NCBI RefSeq assembly: GCF_024436055.1
Contig: NZ_JANFNH010000042.1
Span: 1 to 63,322, forward strand
Length of the DNA: 63,322 nt
Direction of reading: 5' to 3'
DNA from: Streptantibioticus rubrisoli
GTDB lineage: Bacteria > Actinomycetota > Actinomycetes > Streptomycetales > Streptomycetaceae
Shown: piece after piece, positions 26,855 to 38,209 of the stretch
Layout of the letters: each line of letters begins with the position of its first letter
How positions within the stretch are numbered: position 1 is the first letter of the stretch
Program-made: the position numbers and the translations under genes
Notes under the pieces: model-generated
What the model saw: only the letters and a program-made list of their open reading frames with translations
What the model was told of the DNA's origin: nothing
The model's database searches: none

Positions 26855-29478
26855 AGTGTGGACGGCCTGGCTGCGCCGGGACGTTGGAGGACGTCGGCGG
26901 CGGCGAGCTGTACTGCGACACCTGCGGACTGGCCCCGGCCGCTACCCCGGCCAACAGCGCGACCGCGGGCTCCGCGCCCTCCGTACCGTCCGCCCGCAGC
27001 AGTAGCGGAAGCGGTTCTTCAGCGCCCTCGTCGCGCACCTCCGGTTCCACCTCGTCGCGTTCTTCGCGGCGTTCGGTGTCCGGGCGGTTGTCCGGCGCCG
27101 TCTCCGGGCGTTCGGTGTCGGTGCGCAGTTCGCGGTCCGGCAGCAGCGGTTCGGCGCGCGGCAGGCTGGGCGCGGGTCTGGTGTCGGTGCCGACGATTCC
27201 GCGGCCCGATCCGCGCAGCGCGGTGCTGGCCAACCCGGAGGTCCCGGAGCGCAAGCGGTACTGCAGCAAGTGCGAGGCGCAGGTGGGCCGTTCGCGCGGC
27301 GACCGGCCGGGACGCACCGAGGGCTTCTGCACCAAGTGCGGCAACCCGTACTCGTTCACCCCCAAGCTGCGCCCGGGCGATGTGGTGCACGGGCAGTACG
27401 AGGTGGTCGGCTGCCTCGCGCACGGCGGCCTCGGCTGGATCTACCTGGCGGTGGACCGGGCGGTCAGTGACCGCTGGGTGGTGCTCAAGGGCCTGTTGGA
27501 CACCGGGGACGAGGACGCGCTGGCCGCGGCGGTCTCCGAGCGGCGGTTCCTCGCCGAGATCGAGCACCCCAACATCGTCCGCATCTACAACTTCGTGGAA
27601 CACCTCGACCAGCGCACCGGCACCCTCGACGGCTACATCGTCATGGAGTACGTCGGCGGCAAGTCGCTCAAGGAGATCGCCAACGACCGCCGTGCCGCGG
27701 ACGGCCGGCGCGAGCCGCTGCCGGTGGAGCAGGCGATCGCCTACGGCATCGAGGCACTTGAGGCCCTCGGCCATCTGCACAGCCGCAACCTGCTGTACTG
27801 CGACTTCAAGGTGGACAACGCGATCCAGCAGGAGGACCGGCTCAAGCTGATCGACATGGGCGCGGTCCGGCGGATGGACGACACGGACAGCCCGATCTAC
27901 GGCACCATCGGCTACCAGGCGCCGGAGGTCGCCGAGGTCGGCCCGTCCGTCGCCTCCGACCTCTACACGGTCGCCCGCACCCTCGCCGTGCTCACCTTCG
28001 ACTTCCAGGGCTACACCAACGTCTTCGCCGACAGCCTGCCCGATCCGGAGCACATCGAGGTCTTCTCCAGGTACGAGTCGTTCTACCGGCTGCTGGTGCG
28101 CGCCACCGACCCCGACCCCGGGCGGCGGTTCTCCTCGGCGGACGAGATGGCCGAGCAGCTCACCGGTGTGCTGCGCGAGGTCGTGGCGCTGCGCACCGGC
28201 AAGCCGCGCCCGGCGCTGTCCACGCTGTTCGGCACCGAACTGCGGGTGGTGGACACCGAGTTGGTGGCGCCGCGCGAGGGCGATGTGTCGGTGTTGGGTG
28301 CCAGGCCGCTGTCCGCCACGGGCTTCGGTCTGCCGCGGCTGCCCCGCGCGGGCAAGGCACCGGCGGGTGGCGGCCAGCCGCCAGCGGTACCCGGGCAGCG
28401 GGCGGCTTCGTACCCCGCCGCCGGAACCGGCGCCACCGCGCAGGCGGCGGGCCAACTGCCGGGCGCCGCCACGCCGGAGGCCTTCGGCCCCAACTGCCCG
28501 CACATGTTCAACGCGGGCGGCGGGGGCGGCGCGGGCGCCCCCGCCATCACCGTGCCGCTCGACGCGCACGCCGCCGCGCTGACGCTGCCGGTACCGCTGG
28601 TGGACCCGGGCGACCCCAACGCCGGTTTCCTGGCCGGTCTGTTGGCGGCGGCGCCCGGCGAGTTGATCGCGGCGCTGGGCGCGGCGCCCACCGACTCGGT
28701 GGAGAAGCGGCTGCGGGAACTGCGCGCCCGGCTGGAGATGGGCGACCGGGCCAACGCCGCACAGGCCCTGAGCGCGCTGGAGGAGCAGCATCCGGACGAC
28801 TGGCGGGTGGTGTGGTACCGCGGGCTGTGGGCGCTCACCGAGGGCGACCACGAGACCGCGGCGCTCGCCTTCGACGCGGTCTACGACGCGTTCCCCGGCG
28901 AGTGCGCGCCCAAGCTGGCGCTGGGCATCTGCGCCGAGGTGCTGGGCCAGTTGGACAACGCCGCCGAGTACTACGGACTGGTGTGGGCCACCGACCAGGC
29001 GTACGTCAGCGCGGCGTTCGGTCTCGCCCGGGTGCGGCTGGCGGCGGGCGACCGGGCCGCCGCGGTGCGCGCCCTGGAGTCGATCCCGGAGTCCTCGATC
29101 CACTACACCGCGGCCCGGGTGGCCGCGGTGCGCGCCCGGCTGCGCGCCCGCTGCGCCCAGGACCCGCTGCTGGACGATCTGGCCGCCGCCTCCGGGCAGG
29201 TGGAGAAGCTGGGCACACTGGGTCTCGACGCGGTACGCCGCGAGGAGTTGGCGACCGAGGTGCTGGGCAGCGCCCTCGACTGGGTGTTGGCGGGCCGGCA
29301 CGGCACCCCGAGCGGTACGGTGCAGATCGCCCTGCTGGGCAACGCCGTCGAAGAGCGCGAACTGCGCTTCGGCCTCGAACGCTCGTACCGTGTCCTGGCC
29401 CGGCTCGCCCAGCGCGGCGAGGAAAGGATCGAACTGGTGGAGCGGGCCAACCGCTTCCGCCCCCGGACGTGGGTGTAG
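26851..29478 (+). CDS. PknG-like serine/threonine protein kinase with zinc ribbon and TPR region
   Basis: 875 residues. An N-terminal Cys4 ribbon (CGRPGCAG and CDTCGL) is followed by a Ser-rich linker. A second rubredoxin-like Cys4 (CSKCEAQVG and CTKCGNPYSF, about 137-170) leads into the kinase domain (about 178-445). Catalytic features are Lys213 (VVLKG), Asp318 in YCDFKVDN with Asn323, and Asp335 in LIDMGAV, the PknG-type divergent loops. A Gly/Pro linker and a helical TPR-like C-terminus (about 610-790) follow. PknG controls 2-oxoglutarate metabolism through GarA-type FHA proteins. The order GlnX-GlnH-kinase supports the same type of pathway here. Confidence 0.9.
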   Translation: MKCGRPGCAGTLEDVGGGELYCDTCGLAPAATPANSATAGSAPSVPSARSSSGSGSSAPSSRTSGSTSSRSSRRSVSGRLSGAVSGRSVSVRSSRSGSSGSARGRLGAGLVSVPTIPRPDPRSAVLANPEVPERKRYCSKCEAQVGRSRGDRPGRTEGFCTKCGNPYSFTPKLRPGDVVHGQYEVVGCLAHGGLGWIYLAVDRAVSDRWVVLKGLLDTGDEDALAAAVSERRFLAEIEHPNIVRIYNFVEHLDQRTGTLDGYIVMEYVGGKSLKEIANDRRAADGRREPLPVEQAIAYGIEALEALGHLHSRNLLYCDFKVDNAIQQEDRLKLIDMGAVRRMDDTDSPIYGTIGYQAPEVAEVGPSVASDLYTVARTLAVLTFDFQGYTNVFADSLPDPEHIEVFSRYESFYRLLVRATDPDPGRRFSSADEMAEQLTGVLREVVALRTGKPRPALSTLFGTELRVVDTELVAPREGDVSVLGARPLSATGFGLPRLPRAGKAPAGGGQPPAVPGQRAASYPAAGTGATAQAAGQLPGAATPEAFGPNCPHMFNAGGGGGAGAPAITVPLDAHAAALTLPVPLVDPGDPNAGFLAGLLAAAPGELIAALGAAPTDSVEKRLRELRARLEMGDRANAAQALSALEEQHPDDWRVVWYRGLWALTEGDHETAALAFDAVYDAFPGECAPKLALGICAEVLGQLDNAAEYYGLVWATDQAYVSAAFGLARVRLAAGDRAAAVRALESIPESSIHYTAARVAAVRARLRARCAQDPLLDDLAAASGQVEKLGTLGLDAVRREELATEVLGSALDWVLAGRHGTPSGTVQIALLGNAVEERELRFGLERSYRVLARLAQRGEERIELVERANRFRPRTWV

Positions 29479-29481
29479 CCA

Positions 29482-30762
29482 ATGCCGCAACTGACCGTCT
29501 GCCCGTCCTGTGCCGAACGGCTGGAACCCGAGGACAAGTTCTGCGGCAACTGCGGTACGGACCTGGCCGCCGCGGCGGTCGCGTCCGCCCGCAAACCGTG
29601 GCAGCCGCCAGCCCACGCGGACGGCTCGCTGGTCGCCCCCCGCACCGGCGAGCCGGCCGCCGGGCGCCCGGCACCGGGATACGGTCCGCCGCCGCCCCGC
29701 CAGGAGCCGGACACCGCGCCCGGTGACTACGGGCTGGCGCCGCCCGAGTTGTCCGCGGCCGCCACGCCGTACCAGGCGCCGCGGCCGGAGCACTCGGCAC
29801 CGGGCGTGGTGCCGCGGGCGGGGGCCACCGATCCGCGCGAGGTGCTGCTGACCGAGGGGGACTCCCCGGCCCGGCCGTGCGTGGCCTGCGGCACCGGCAC
29901 GGTGGACCCCGACGGTTACTGCGGGCACTGCGGGCACGCCCAGCCGCGCGAACGCGACCACATGGAGGAGGAGTTGGCCGGGGTCGCCGCGGTCACCGAC
30001 CGTGGGCTGAGGCACCACCGCAACGAGGACGCCTTCGCGGTCTGCACGGTCGACCTGCCGGACGGCGGTCCGGCGGTGGTCGCGGTGGTCTGCGACGGTG
30101 TGTCCTCCGCGGCCCGCCCGGACGAGGCGTCGGCCGCCGCCGCCCGGTCGGCGAGCGCGTCGCTGCGCACCGCGCTGGCGGACGGCACGGCGCCACGGGA
30201 GGCGATGCACCAGGCGCTGCTCACGGCCGCCGAGGCGGTCAACTCCCTTGCCGACGACCATGATCCGGACCCGGACGCGAACGCTCCTGCCTGTACCTGC
30301 GTCAGCGCCATCACCACCGGTGATCTGCTCACCGTCGGCTGGATCGGCGACAGCCGCGCGTACTGGATCCCGGACGACCGCACCGGCGAGCAGCCCGCCC
30401 GGCTCACCGAGGACGACTCCTGGGCGGCCCGGATGGTCGAGGCAGGACTGATGTCCGAGGCCGAGGCGTACGCGGATGTCAGGGCCCACGCCATCACCGG
30501 CTGGCTCGGCGCGGACGCGGTGGAACTAGACCCGCACACCGCGTCGTTCCAGCCCGACCGGCCCGGTGTGGTGATCGTGTGCACCGACGGGCTGTGGAAC
30601 TACGCGGAGTCCGCGGCCGAGTTGGCCGCCGTCGTTCCGGCGGACGCCCGCGAGCATCCGCTGCGCAGCGCGCGGACCCTGGTGGGTGTGGCGCTCGACG
30701 GCGGCGGCCACGACAACGTCACGGTCGCGGTGCTGCCGTTCCCCACGCCGCAACCCGGCTGA
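29482..30762 (+). CDS. PP2C-type protein phosphatase with two zinc ribbons
   Basis: 426 residues, four bases after the kinase. A Cys4 ribbon opens the protein (CPSCAERL and CGNCGTDL). A Pro-rich linker and a second Cys4 (CVACGTGT and CGHCGHAQ) precede the PP2C domain (about 165-425). Metal ligands are visible in HRNEDAFAV, VVCDGVSSA, WIGDSRAYW and GHDNVTVAV. It would reverse phosphorylation by the adjacent kinase. Confidence 0.9.
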   Translation: MPQLTVCPSCAERLEPEDKFCGNCGTDLAAAAVASARKPWQPPAHADGSLVAPRTGEPAAGRPAPGYGPPPPRQEPDTAPGDYGLAPPELSAAATPYQAPRPEHSAPGVVPRAGATDPREVLLTEGDSPARPCVACGTGTVDPDGYCGHCGHAQPRERDHMEEELAGVAAVTDRGLRHHRNEDAFAVCTVDLPDGGPAVVAVVCDGVSSAARPDEASAAAARSASASLRTALADGTAPREAMHQALLTAAEAVNSLADDHDPDPDANAPACTCVSAITTGDLLTVGWIGDSRAYWIPDDRTGEQPARLTEDDSWAARMVEAGLMSEAEAYADVRAHAITGWLGADAVELDPHTASFQPDRPGVVIVCTDGLWNYAESAAELAAVVPADAREHPLRSARTLVGVALDGGGHDNVTVAVLPFPTPQPG

Positions 30763-30841
30763 TCGCGGTGTGCGTTCCGTTTCCGTACCCCGCCGCGCAC
30801 TGATGCGCCACTCGCTGACACAAGGGTCAAGGAGCCCGTCG

Positions 30842-32167
30842 ATGGCCAACTTTTCCAAGTCGCCCGTTCCGCAGTTCACCGCCGAGGTCTACCAGAACGA
30901 GTACCTGCCGGAAGGCGCCGGTGAGGTCAACGCGATCGTCACCGTGACGTCCACCGGCGGCGGCACCACGGGCAGCCACCCGGGAGCCAGCGCGTCCAGC
31001 GCCGCCGTGGTGATCATGGTGGACTGCTCGGGTTCCATGGACTACCCACCGACCAAGATGCGCAACGCCCGGGAGGCCACCGCCGCCGCGATCGACACCA
31101 TTCGCGACGGCGTGGCGTTCGCGGTGGTCGCGGGCACCCACAAGGCCGAGGAGGTCTATCCCGGCAACGGGCGGACGGCGATCGCCGATCCGGCCACCCG
31201 GGAGCAGGCCAAGCAGGCGCTGCGCAAGCTCAAGCCGAGCGGTGGCACCGCGATCGGCACCTGGCTGCGGCTCGCCGACCGGCTGCTGTCCTCGGCCGAC
31301 GTGGCGATACGCCACGGCATCCTGCTCACCGACGGCCGCAACGAGCATGAGAAGCCGGAGGAGTTGCGGGCCGCGCTGGACGACTGCGCCGGACGCTTCA
31401 CCTGTGACTGCCGCGGCGTCGGCACCGACTGGGAGGTCAAGGAGGTCACCGGGATCGCCTCGGCGCTGCTCGGCACCGCCGACATCGTCGCCGATCCGTC
31501 CGGTCTGGAAGCGGACTTCCGGCAGATGATGGAGACCGCGATGGGCAAGGAGGTCGCCGATGTCAGCCTGCGGCTGTGGACTCCGAAGGGCACCCGGATC
31601 AAGTACGTCAAGCAAGTGGCCCCCACCGTCGAGGAGTTGACCGACCGGCGGGTCGAGGCCGGGCCACGGGCCGGGGACTACCCGACCGGTTCCTGGGGCG
31701 ACGAGTCGCGCGACTACCACGTCTGCGTGGAGGTGCCGCCCGCCGGGGTGGGACAGGAGATGCTGGCGGCGCGGGTCTCACTGGTGCTGCCGTCGGCGGA
31801 CGGCGGTGCGCCGCAGGTGCTGAGCCAGGGCCTGGTGCGCGCGGTGTGGACCGACGACATGGCCGCCTCCACCAAGATCAACGCACAGGTCGCGCACTAC
31901 ACGGGCCAGGCCGAACTGGCCCAGGTGATCCAACAGGGCCTGGAAGCCCGCAAGGCGGGCGATCTCGACACGGCCACCTCCAAACTGGGACGCGCGGTGC
32001 AACTCGCCACGGAATCCGGCAATGAGGACACCGCGAAGCTGCTGGCGAAGGTGGTGGACGTGGTCGATGTGGCGACAGGTACTGTGCGGCTGAAGCAGAA
32101 GGTCGCGGACGCCGACGAGATGACGTTGGAGACGCGGTCCACGAAGACCGTCCGAGTGAAGAAGTAG
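30842..32167 (+). CDS. VWA-domain protein of the kinase cluster
   Basis: 441 residues from ATG 30842, with AAGGAG eleven bases upstream. The VWA domain covers about residues 50-240 with an intact MIDAS: Asp61-x-Ser63-x-Ser65 (VDCSGSMD), a threonine in GGTAIGT and Asp in LLTDGRN. The C-terminal part is a beta-rich then helical region (QGLEARKAGDLDTATSKLGR). VWA proteins mediate metal-dependent protein binding; here it probably assembles a complex with its neighbours. No signal peptide. Confidence 0.88.
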   Translation: MANFSKSPVPQFTAEVYQNEYLPEGAGEVNAIVTVTSTGGGTTGSHPGASASSAAVVIMVDCSGSMDYPPTKMRNAREATAAAIDTIRDGVAFAVVAGTHKAEEVYPGNGRTAIADPATREQAKQALRKLKPSGGTAIGTWLRLADRLLSSADVAIRHGILLTDGRNEHEKPEELRAALDDCAGRFTCDCRGVGTDWEVKEVTGIASALLGTADIVADPSGLEADFRQMMETAMGKEVADVSLRLWTPKGTRIKYVKQVAPTVEELTDRRVEAGPRAGDYPTGSWGDESRDYHVCVEVPPAGVGQEMLAARVSLVLPSADGGAPQVLSQGLVRAVWTDDMAASTKINAQVAHYTGQAELAQVIQQGLEARKAGDLDTATSKLGRAVQLATESGNEDTAKLLAKVVDVVDVATGTVRLKQKVADADEMTLETRSTKTVRVKK

Positions 32168-32211
32168 GCACCTGGGCACACTTGGGTGCGATGGGAGGGG
32201 GACTCGACCAC

Positions 32212-33129
32212 ATGCCGACCTGTCCTAACGGGCACCAGTCGTTGAGCGACGACTGGTGCGAGGTGTGCGGGCTGCGCATGTCCGCGCCCGCGGCCGGCCC
32301 CGGTGTGCCCGCGCCAGCCTCTTCGCCGTCCGCCACCGTCACGGCCGACCCGGAAGCGACGATGGCCGCCGAGCACTGCCCGAGCTGCGGCACGTTGCGC
32401 GAGGGGCAGGCGGCGTTCTGCGAGGAGTGCCGCTACAACTTCCTCAGCCACACCGCGTCGTCCCTACCGCCACCGCCCCCTCCGCCGTACGTGCGGCCCG
32501 ACTATCCGCCGCCGTACGAGCGGACGAGTTCACGGCCCTCGCAGATGAACCGCCCCGCGGAACCGCTGCCGCCGAACGCCACGATCTCCGGTGAGGTCGA
32601 GTCCGGGGACGACGGCGACTTCCTGCTGTCCCCACCGAGCGGTGGCAGCGCCTCCGCCGCCGCGGCGCCCGAACCGCCGGTACGGCAGGAGCAGTCCGTG
32701 CTGCCGGGGCGGGATCCGGCGGTCACCACGTGGACCGCGATCGTGGCCGCGGACCGGGAGTACTTCACGGCGATGATGGCGCGCAGCGAGGCCGACGGCT
32801 CGGGGCTGTACTTTCCCACCTACTCGCCGGAGCAGTACGTCCCGCTGACCAGCGCCCAGGTCACCATCGGCCGCCGCAGGCACAGCACCGGCGAGGCGCC
32901 GGACATCGACCTGTCGCGTCCCCCGGAGGATCCGGGCGTCTCGCACAAGCACGCCGTGCTGGTCCGCAAGCCGGACGGCGGCTGGTCGGTGGTCGACCAG
33001 AACTCCACCAACGGCACCACGCTGAACGGGGGCGCCGACCCCATAACGCCGTACCAGCCGGTCGACTTGGCGGACGGCGACCGGGTCCACGTCGGCGCCT
33101 GGACGACGATCACCCTGCGGCGGGGATAG
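32212..33129 (+). CDS. FHA-domain protein with two N-terminal zinc ribbons
   Basis: 305 residues from ATG 32212 (GGAGGGGG upstream; GTG 32182 is less likely). The first 85 residues hold two Cys4 ribbons (CPNGH and CEVCGL; CPSCGTLRE and CEECRYNF). A Pro-rich linker follows. The FHA domain is at about 215-305, with the phosphothreonine-binding residues in IGRRR, GVSHKHAVL and NSTNGTTLN. It is a likely reader of threonines phosphorylated by the upstream kinase. Last gene of the cluster. Confidence 0.9.
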   Translation: MPTCPNGHQSLSDDWCEVCGLRMSAPAAGPGVPAPASSPSATVTADPEATMAAEHCPSCGTLREGQAAFCEECRYNFLSHTASSLPPPPPPPYVRPDYPPPYERTSSRPSQMNRPAEPLPPNATISGEVESGDDGDFLLSPPSGGSASAAAAPEPPVRQEQSVLPGRDPAVTTWTAIVAADREYFTAMMARSEADGSGLYFPTYSPEQYVPLTSAQVTIGRRRHSTGEAPDIDLSRPPEDPGVSHKHAVLVRKPDGGWSVVDQNSTNGTTLNGGADPITPYQPVDLADGDRVHVGAWTTITLRRG

Positions 33130-33263
33130 CTTCCGGCGTTCCACGCTGGCGGGGGCCGGGGGCGCAGCGCCGGAGTTCGGCCTCCGCGCGGGGGTGGGAG
33201 GCGAGGGGTCTGGGGGCCGCAGCCCCCGGAAGATCCCCCGCGGCGGGGGGCAACCACAACGGG

Positions 33264-33297
33264 CGAGCAACCGCAACGACGGAGCCCGGCGGTGCCG
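33264..33297 (+). repeat. Dispersed GAGCAACC...GGAGCCCGGCGG repeat, copy A
   Basis: This copy has GCGAGCAACC, then CGACGGAGCCCGGCGG, ending GTGCCG. It shares the block with 35054-35092, and more loosely with 8464-8492. It lies in the 176-base gene-free gap between the FHA gene and the convergent methyltransferase gene. Confidence 0.65.
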
Positions 33298-33305
33298 AAC
33301 CATCC

Positions 33306-34439
33306 TCAGCCAAGCGGCCACACACACGGCCCGTCGGGCGCGTCAAGCCACGCCCACTGGCGCGAGCCGGAAACGCTCACCCCGAACCGCGCCCGGCGCG
33401 GAAACCGCTCCCGCCGCCAGAGGCGGTAGCTGTCCTCGACCACCGCCCACAGATCGCGCGGCCCGGAGACCAGCACCGTGCCGTCGCGCTGCGCCCGCAC
33501 CGTGGAGCCGTCCGGCGCGGCGATCGCCACGCCGCCACCGCCGAAGGCCCAACTGACCTCCAACTCCCCCGCCGACAACGCCAGTACGAACCGGAACACG
33601 TCGTCGTCCAGCACCACCGGCGGCACATTGGTGCCGCGCACCCGCCCGTCCTCCCCCACCGGCGCGGGCAGCGGATGCGGTGGGGCGCCGGATCCGCGCA
33701 GCGCCACGAAGTACGCGGGAGTGTCCAGGAAGCGCCCCTCGGCGTGCGCGGCGTCGGTGACCCGCAGCGCGGCCAGCCCGTCCGCGATCGGCGCCAGCAC
33801 CATGCCGCCCGGTCGGCACTGCCGCAGCCAGGCTTCGGGCACCGAGGCCAGCTCGCAGGTCGCCATGATCCGGTCGAACGGCGCCCGTTCATGGCAGCCG
33901 AGCGCGCCGTCCCCGGTGAGCACGGTGACCCGGCCGCGTCCCTGGGAGACGAAGCCGACAGCGGCCAGATGGTCGCGGGCGGCGTCGGTGATCTCCTCCT
34001 CCAGGTCGACGGTGGTGACCGCGCAGCCGCCGAGACGGTGTGCGAGCAGGGCCGCGTTGTAGCCGGTCCCGGTACCGATTTCGAGTACCGCCTGGCCCTG
34101 CTGTACCTCCAGCGCCTCCAGCATCATCGCCATCAACGACGGTTGGCTGCTCGACGAGACCAACTGGCCCTCTTGGACCCGGGTGACCAGCGGTATGTCC
34201 TCGTACGCCCCGGCGAGCCAGCGGGCCCTGCGGCGCGGGTCCGGATCGTCCGCGGCCAGCCGGTCCCAGCCCCGGCCACCGGGGTACGGGCGGTAGTAGT
34301 ACGGCACGAACACATGCCGCGGCACCTGCTCGAACGCGGTGCGCCACGCGGGGTCACGCAGGGTACCGGCGTCCAAGATCCGCCGTACCAGCCGTGCCCG
34401 CAGCAGGCCCGCGGTGCGCGCCCAACGGTCCGAGTCCAC
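33306..34439 (-). CDS. SAM-dependent methyltransferase, protein-L-isoaspartate O-methyltransferase-like
   Basis: 377 residues from GTG 34439. The N-terminal half is PCMT-like: [16 protein letters not shown] near residue 40 and the SAM motif [20 protein letters not shown] near 135-154, followed by GDGALG and [10 protein letters not shown]. The C-terminal half is an extra domain of unknown role, larger than a minimal PCMT of about 210 residues. Such long forms in Streptomyces may modify proteins or peptides. It stands alone, divergent from the globin gene. Confidence 0.85.
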   Translation of the reverse strand: MDSDRWARTAGLLRARLVRRILDAGTLRDPAWRTAFEQVPRHVFVPYYYRPYPGGRGWDRLAADDPDPRRRARWLAGAYEDIPLVTRVQEGQLVSSSSQPSLMAMMLEALEVQQGQAVLEIGTGTGYNAALLAHRLGGCAVTTVDLEEEITDAARDHLAAVGFVSQGRGRVTVLTGDGALGCHERAPFDRIMATCELASVPEAWLRQCRPGGMVLAPIADGLAALRVTDAAHAEGRFLDTPAYFVALRGSGAPPHPLPAPVGEDGRVRGTNVPPVVLDDDVFRFVLALSAGELEVSWAFGGGGVAIAAPDGSTVRAQRDGTVLVSGPRDLWAVVEDSYRLWRRERFPRRARFGVSVSGSRQWAWLDAPDGPCVWPLG

Positions 34440-34545
34440 GCTTCCACTGTGGTACCGGCGGACCCAGGACCCAAGTCGTCCGTCGCGCCATCTGCGACCA
34501 TGGAGGGACGCCGCGAATCGGAAAGCGATGGCAAGGAAGGTTTCA

Positions 34546-34950
34546 GTGACCGAGATCCCGCGCGGAACGGTACAGCAGCAGACGTTCTACGAGGCCGTCG
34601 GCGGTGAGCCGACCTTCCGCCGCCTGGTGCACCGCTTCTACGAGGGGGTGGCGCAGGACCCTGTCCTGCGCGCGATGTACCCCGAGGAGGACCTCGGCCC
34701 GGCGGAGGAGCGGCTCACGCTGTTCCTCATGCAGTACTGGGGCGGTCCCCGCACCTACAGCGAGAACCGCGGCCACCCCCGGCTGCGGATGCGGCACGTC
34801 CCGTTCCAGGTCGACCGCGCCGCGCATGACGCATGGCTCGCGCACATGCGGGTGGCGGTGGATGAGGCCGGGCTGGCCCCCGAGCATGAGCGCCAGCTGT
34901 GGGACTACCTGGTCTACGCGGCCGCGTCCATGATCAACACGCCCGGCTGA
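34546..34950 (+). CDS. Truncated haemoglobin (group II, trHbO-like)
   Basis: 134 residues from GTG 34546, preceded by AAGGAAGG. Two-over-two globin fold features: [20 protein letters not shown] (Tyr B10), the proximal His in LRMRHVPF, and Trp G8 in HDAWLAHM. Group II globins bind oxygen and nitric oxide in the cytosol. Divergent from the methyltransferase with about 106 bases between starts. Confidence 0.93.
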   Translation: MTEIPRGTVQQQTFYEAVGGEPTFRRLVHRFYEGVAQDPVLRAMYPEEDLGPAEERLTLFLMQYWGGPRTYSENRGHPRLRMRHVPFQVDRAAHDAWLAHMRVAVDEAGLAPEHERQLWDYLVYAAASMINTPG

Positions 34951-35053
34951 GCGGCTCCTTCCCACCGCGGGCATGCCCCCAGCCTCTTGTCCGGGGCAAG
35001 CCCCAGGCCCCTGCGGCGGAGCCGCACGTTCTCAGCCGCCCCGCCGAGACACC

Positions 35054-35092
35054 GAGCAACCACAACCACCACGTCGGAGCCCGGCGGTGCCG
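35054..35092 (+). repeat. Dispersed GAGCAACC...GGAGCCCGGCGG repeat, copy B
   Basis: GAGCAACCACAACCACCACG is followed by GGAGCCCGGCGGTGCCG, the same core as copy A with a six-base expansion. It lies in the 259-base gene-free gap between the globin gene and the convergent hypothetical gene. Confidence 0.65.
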
Positions 35093-35209
35093 GACCAGCC
35101 GCAGCCCGCAGAGAGGCGAACAGGCCACAAAAGGCGCCAAGCGGCGAAAAGGGAAGGCCTCAGGGGCGCAAAGGCCACAAGGGGCGGCCCACCAACGCGG
35201 TCGCGGCCG

Positions 35210-35905
35210 CTAAACCGGACTGACCACCAGCCCCAGGCCGGAGGCACGCCGAACGACCACCGACCCGTACGCCGTACCGAGCCGCAACCAAGGCCCGGAA
35301 GTGAAGAGTCCCGGGCCGTCGGCGGGTGCCGCCCCGCCGCCTCCGGCGGAAACCCGCACCGGACGCAGGAACCCCAGCGCATGCGCGGCATGCACCGCCC
35401 GAAGCGGCAACTCCGTCTCCCCGAGGCTCCGGGACCAAACCTGCGCGGCGAGCGCGTCAAGCTCGCCGCGCGTCCGCTTCTCCGGGTCCAACGCCTCGGT
35501 GCGCGCCCGGAATTCGGCGATGACCCCGGCCGCCGCCTCCCGCAGCTGCTCCGCGTCCAGCTCGGCGATCCGCCGCCAACCGCGGCGCGGCGGCAGCACA
35601 CCGGCCCAGGACGGGCCGGTCACTCCCGGCGGTACGGTGGCCGTGGCCGCCGACTCGTCGACGGCGTCCAGGAATTGGCCCGCCGAGACCGTCGCGTCGC
35701 ACTCGCACGGATCGGCCAGCGCGCAGGTCCGCACCGCCAGTACGCCGCCGAACGGCGGCTGGCCGAAGACCGCGAGCGCCCGGCCCGCCACCTGCAGCCG
35801 TACCACCGCGGACTTGTCCCAGCGCAGCAGGCGGACCAGGAAGGCGGCGAGATCCGCCGCCTCCCCGGTGTCGGCCAGCCGCAGCTGGCTGGGCAGCTGC
35901 GTCAT
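35210..35905 (-). CDS. Conserved hypothetical protein coupled to a thioesterase
   Basis: 231 residues from ATG 35905, which overlaps the thioesterase stop (ATGA). It is soluble, with a central charged helix (LDAEQLREAAAGVIAEFRAR) and flanking beta-like segments (VVRLQVAGRALAVFGQPPFG). No known domain recognised. It is widespread in Streptomyces beside this thioesterase, as far as I recall, suggesting a shared role. Confidence 0.75.
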   Translation of the reverse strand: MTQLPSQLRLADTGEAADLAAFLVRLLRWDKSAVVRLQVAGRALAVFGQPPFGGVLAVRTCALADPCECDATVSAGQFLDAVDESAATATVPPGVTGPSWAGVLPPRRGWRRIAELDAEQLREAAAGVIAEFRARTEALDPEKRTRGELDALAAQVWSRSLGETELPLRAVHAAHALGFLRPVRVSAGGGGAAPADGPGLFTSGPWLRLGTAYGSVVVRRASGLGLVVSPV

Positions 35906-36336
35906 ACCGCGACGGCCTCCTCCGTGCGCTCGTCGTCGCGGTAGGTCTCCAGGAAGGCGCGTTCCTCGGCCGTGACGCGGCGTGGCCGCCCCGCGGCGAG
36001 GTTGTACGGGACCACGACCGTCGTCGCCCGCACGTACACGTGCTCCTCGTCCTTGACCTCGTACGAGTAGTGCACCGACGCGGCGCTGATCTTCGTCACC
36101 CAGGTCTCCACGGTCACCGGCTCGTACCGGTGGACCAGCGGACGCAGATAGTCGATCTCGTGCCGGGCCACCACGGACCCCCCGGCGAAGGAGTCACTGC
36201 CTTCGCCGGGCGCCAGGCGGAACGTGAGGTCGATCCGCGCCTCCTCCAGGTAGCGGATGAAGACCGCGTTGTTGACATGGCCGAAGGCGTCCATGTCCGA
36301 CCAACGCAGCGGGCAACGGTAGACGTGACGGGCCAT
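35902..36336 (-). CDS. Hotdog-fold acyl-CoA thioesterase (4HBT family)
   Basis: 144 residues from ATG 36336. The 4HBT signature is clear: WSDMDAFGHVNNAVFIRYLE (catalytic Asp in DAFGHVNN), followed by VVARHEIDYLRPL. It hydrolyses acyl-CoA thioesters; chain length cannot be inferred. It lies 17 bases downstream of the ettA stop and may be in the same transcript. Confidence 0.92.
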   Translation of the reverse strand: MARHVYRCPLRWSDMDAFGHVNNAVFIRYLEEARIDLTFRLAPGEGSDSFAGGSVVARHEIDYLRPLVHRYEPVTVETWVTKISAASVHYSYEVKDEEHVYVRATTVVVPYNLAAGRPRRVTAEERAFLETYRDDERTEEAVAV

Positions 36337-36353
36337 CCCCCTGTCTCCGCCCC

Positions 36354-38018
<1,665 letters not shown>

Positions 38019-38147
38019 CTTAAAACCGTCCGGCAGATCTGGGAGTGGGCAGATACACCCCATCTTGCCGTACGCGCTGGGCGGGGCGGAAACGCGATCG
38101 GGAGCGGTGCCGCGGTGGTCGGCTTCCGCGGGCCCAGAACGCCGAAA

Positions 38148-38176
38148 GCCCCGGCACACGTGGAGTGTGCCGGGGC
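38148..38176 (-). terminator. Perfect 12-bp hairpin after the LAXTG gene
   Basis: Stem 38148-38159 with 38165-38176, loop GTGGA, located 34 bases downstream of the minus-strand stop codon at 38210. Confidence 0.9.
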
Positions 38177-38209
38177 CTTGGCCTACCGGGCCGGATTACC
38201 GGTCAGTGA

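Noticed and set aside
27019-30489. 1156-codon minus-strand frame opposite the kinase and phosphatase
   Set aside because: Typical antisense shadow of GC-rich genes; the plus-strand kinase and PP2C motifs are unmistakable.
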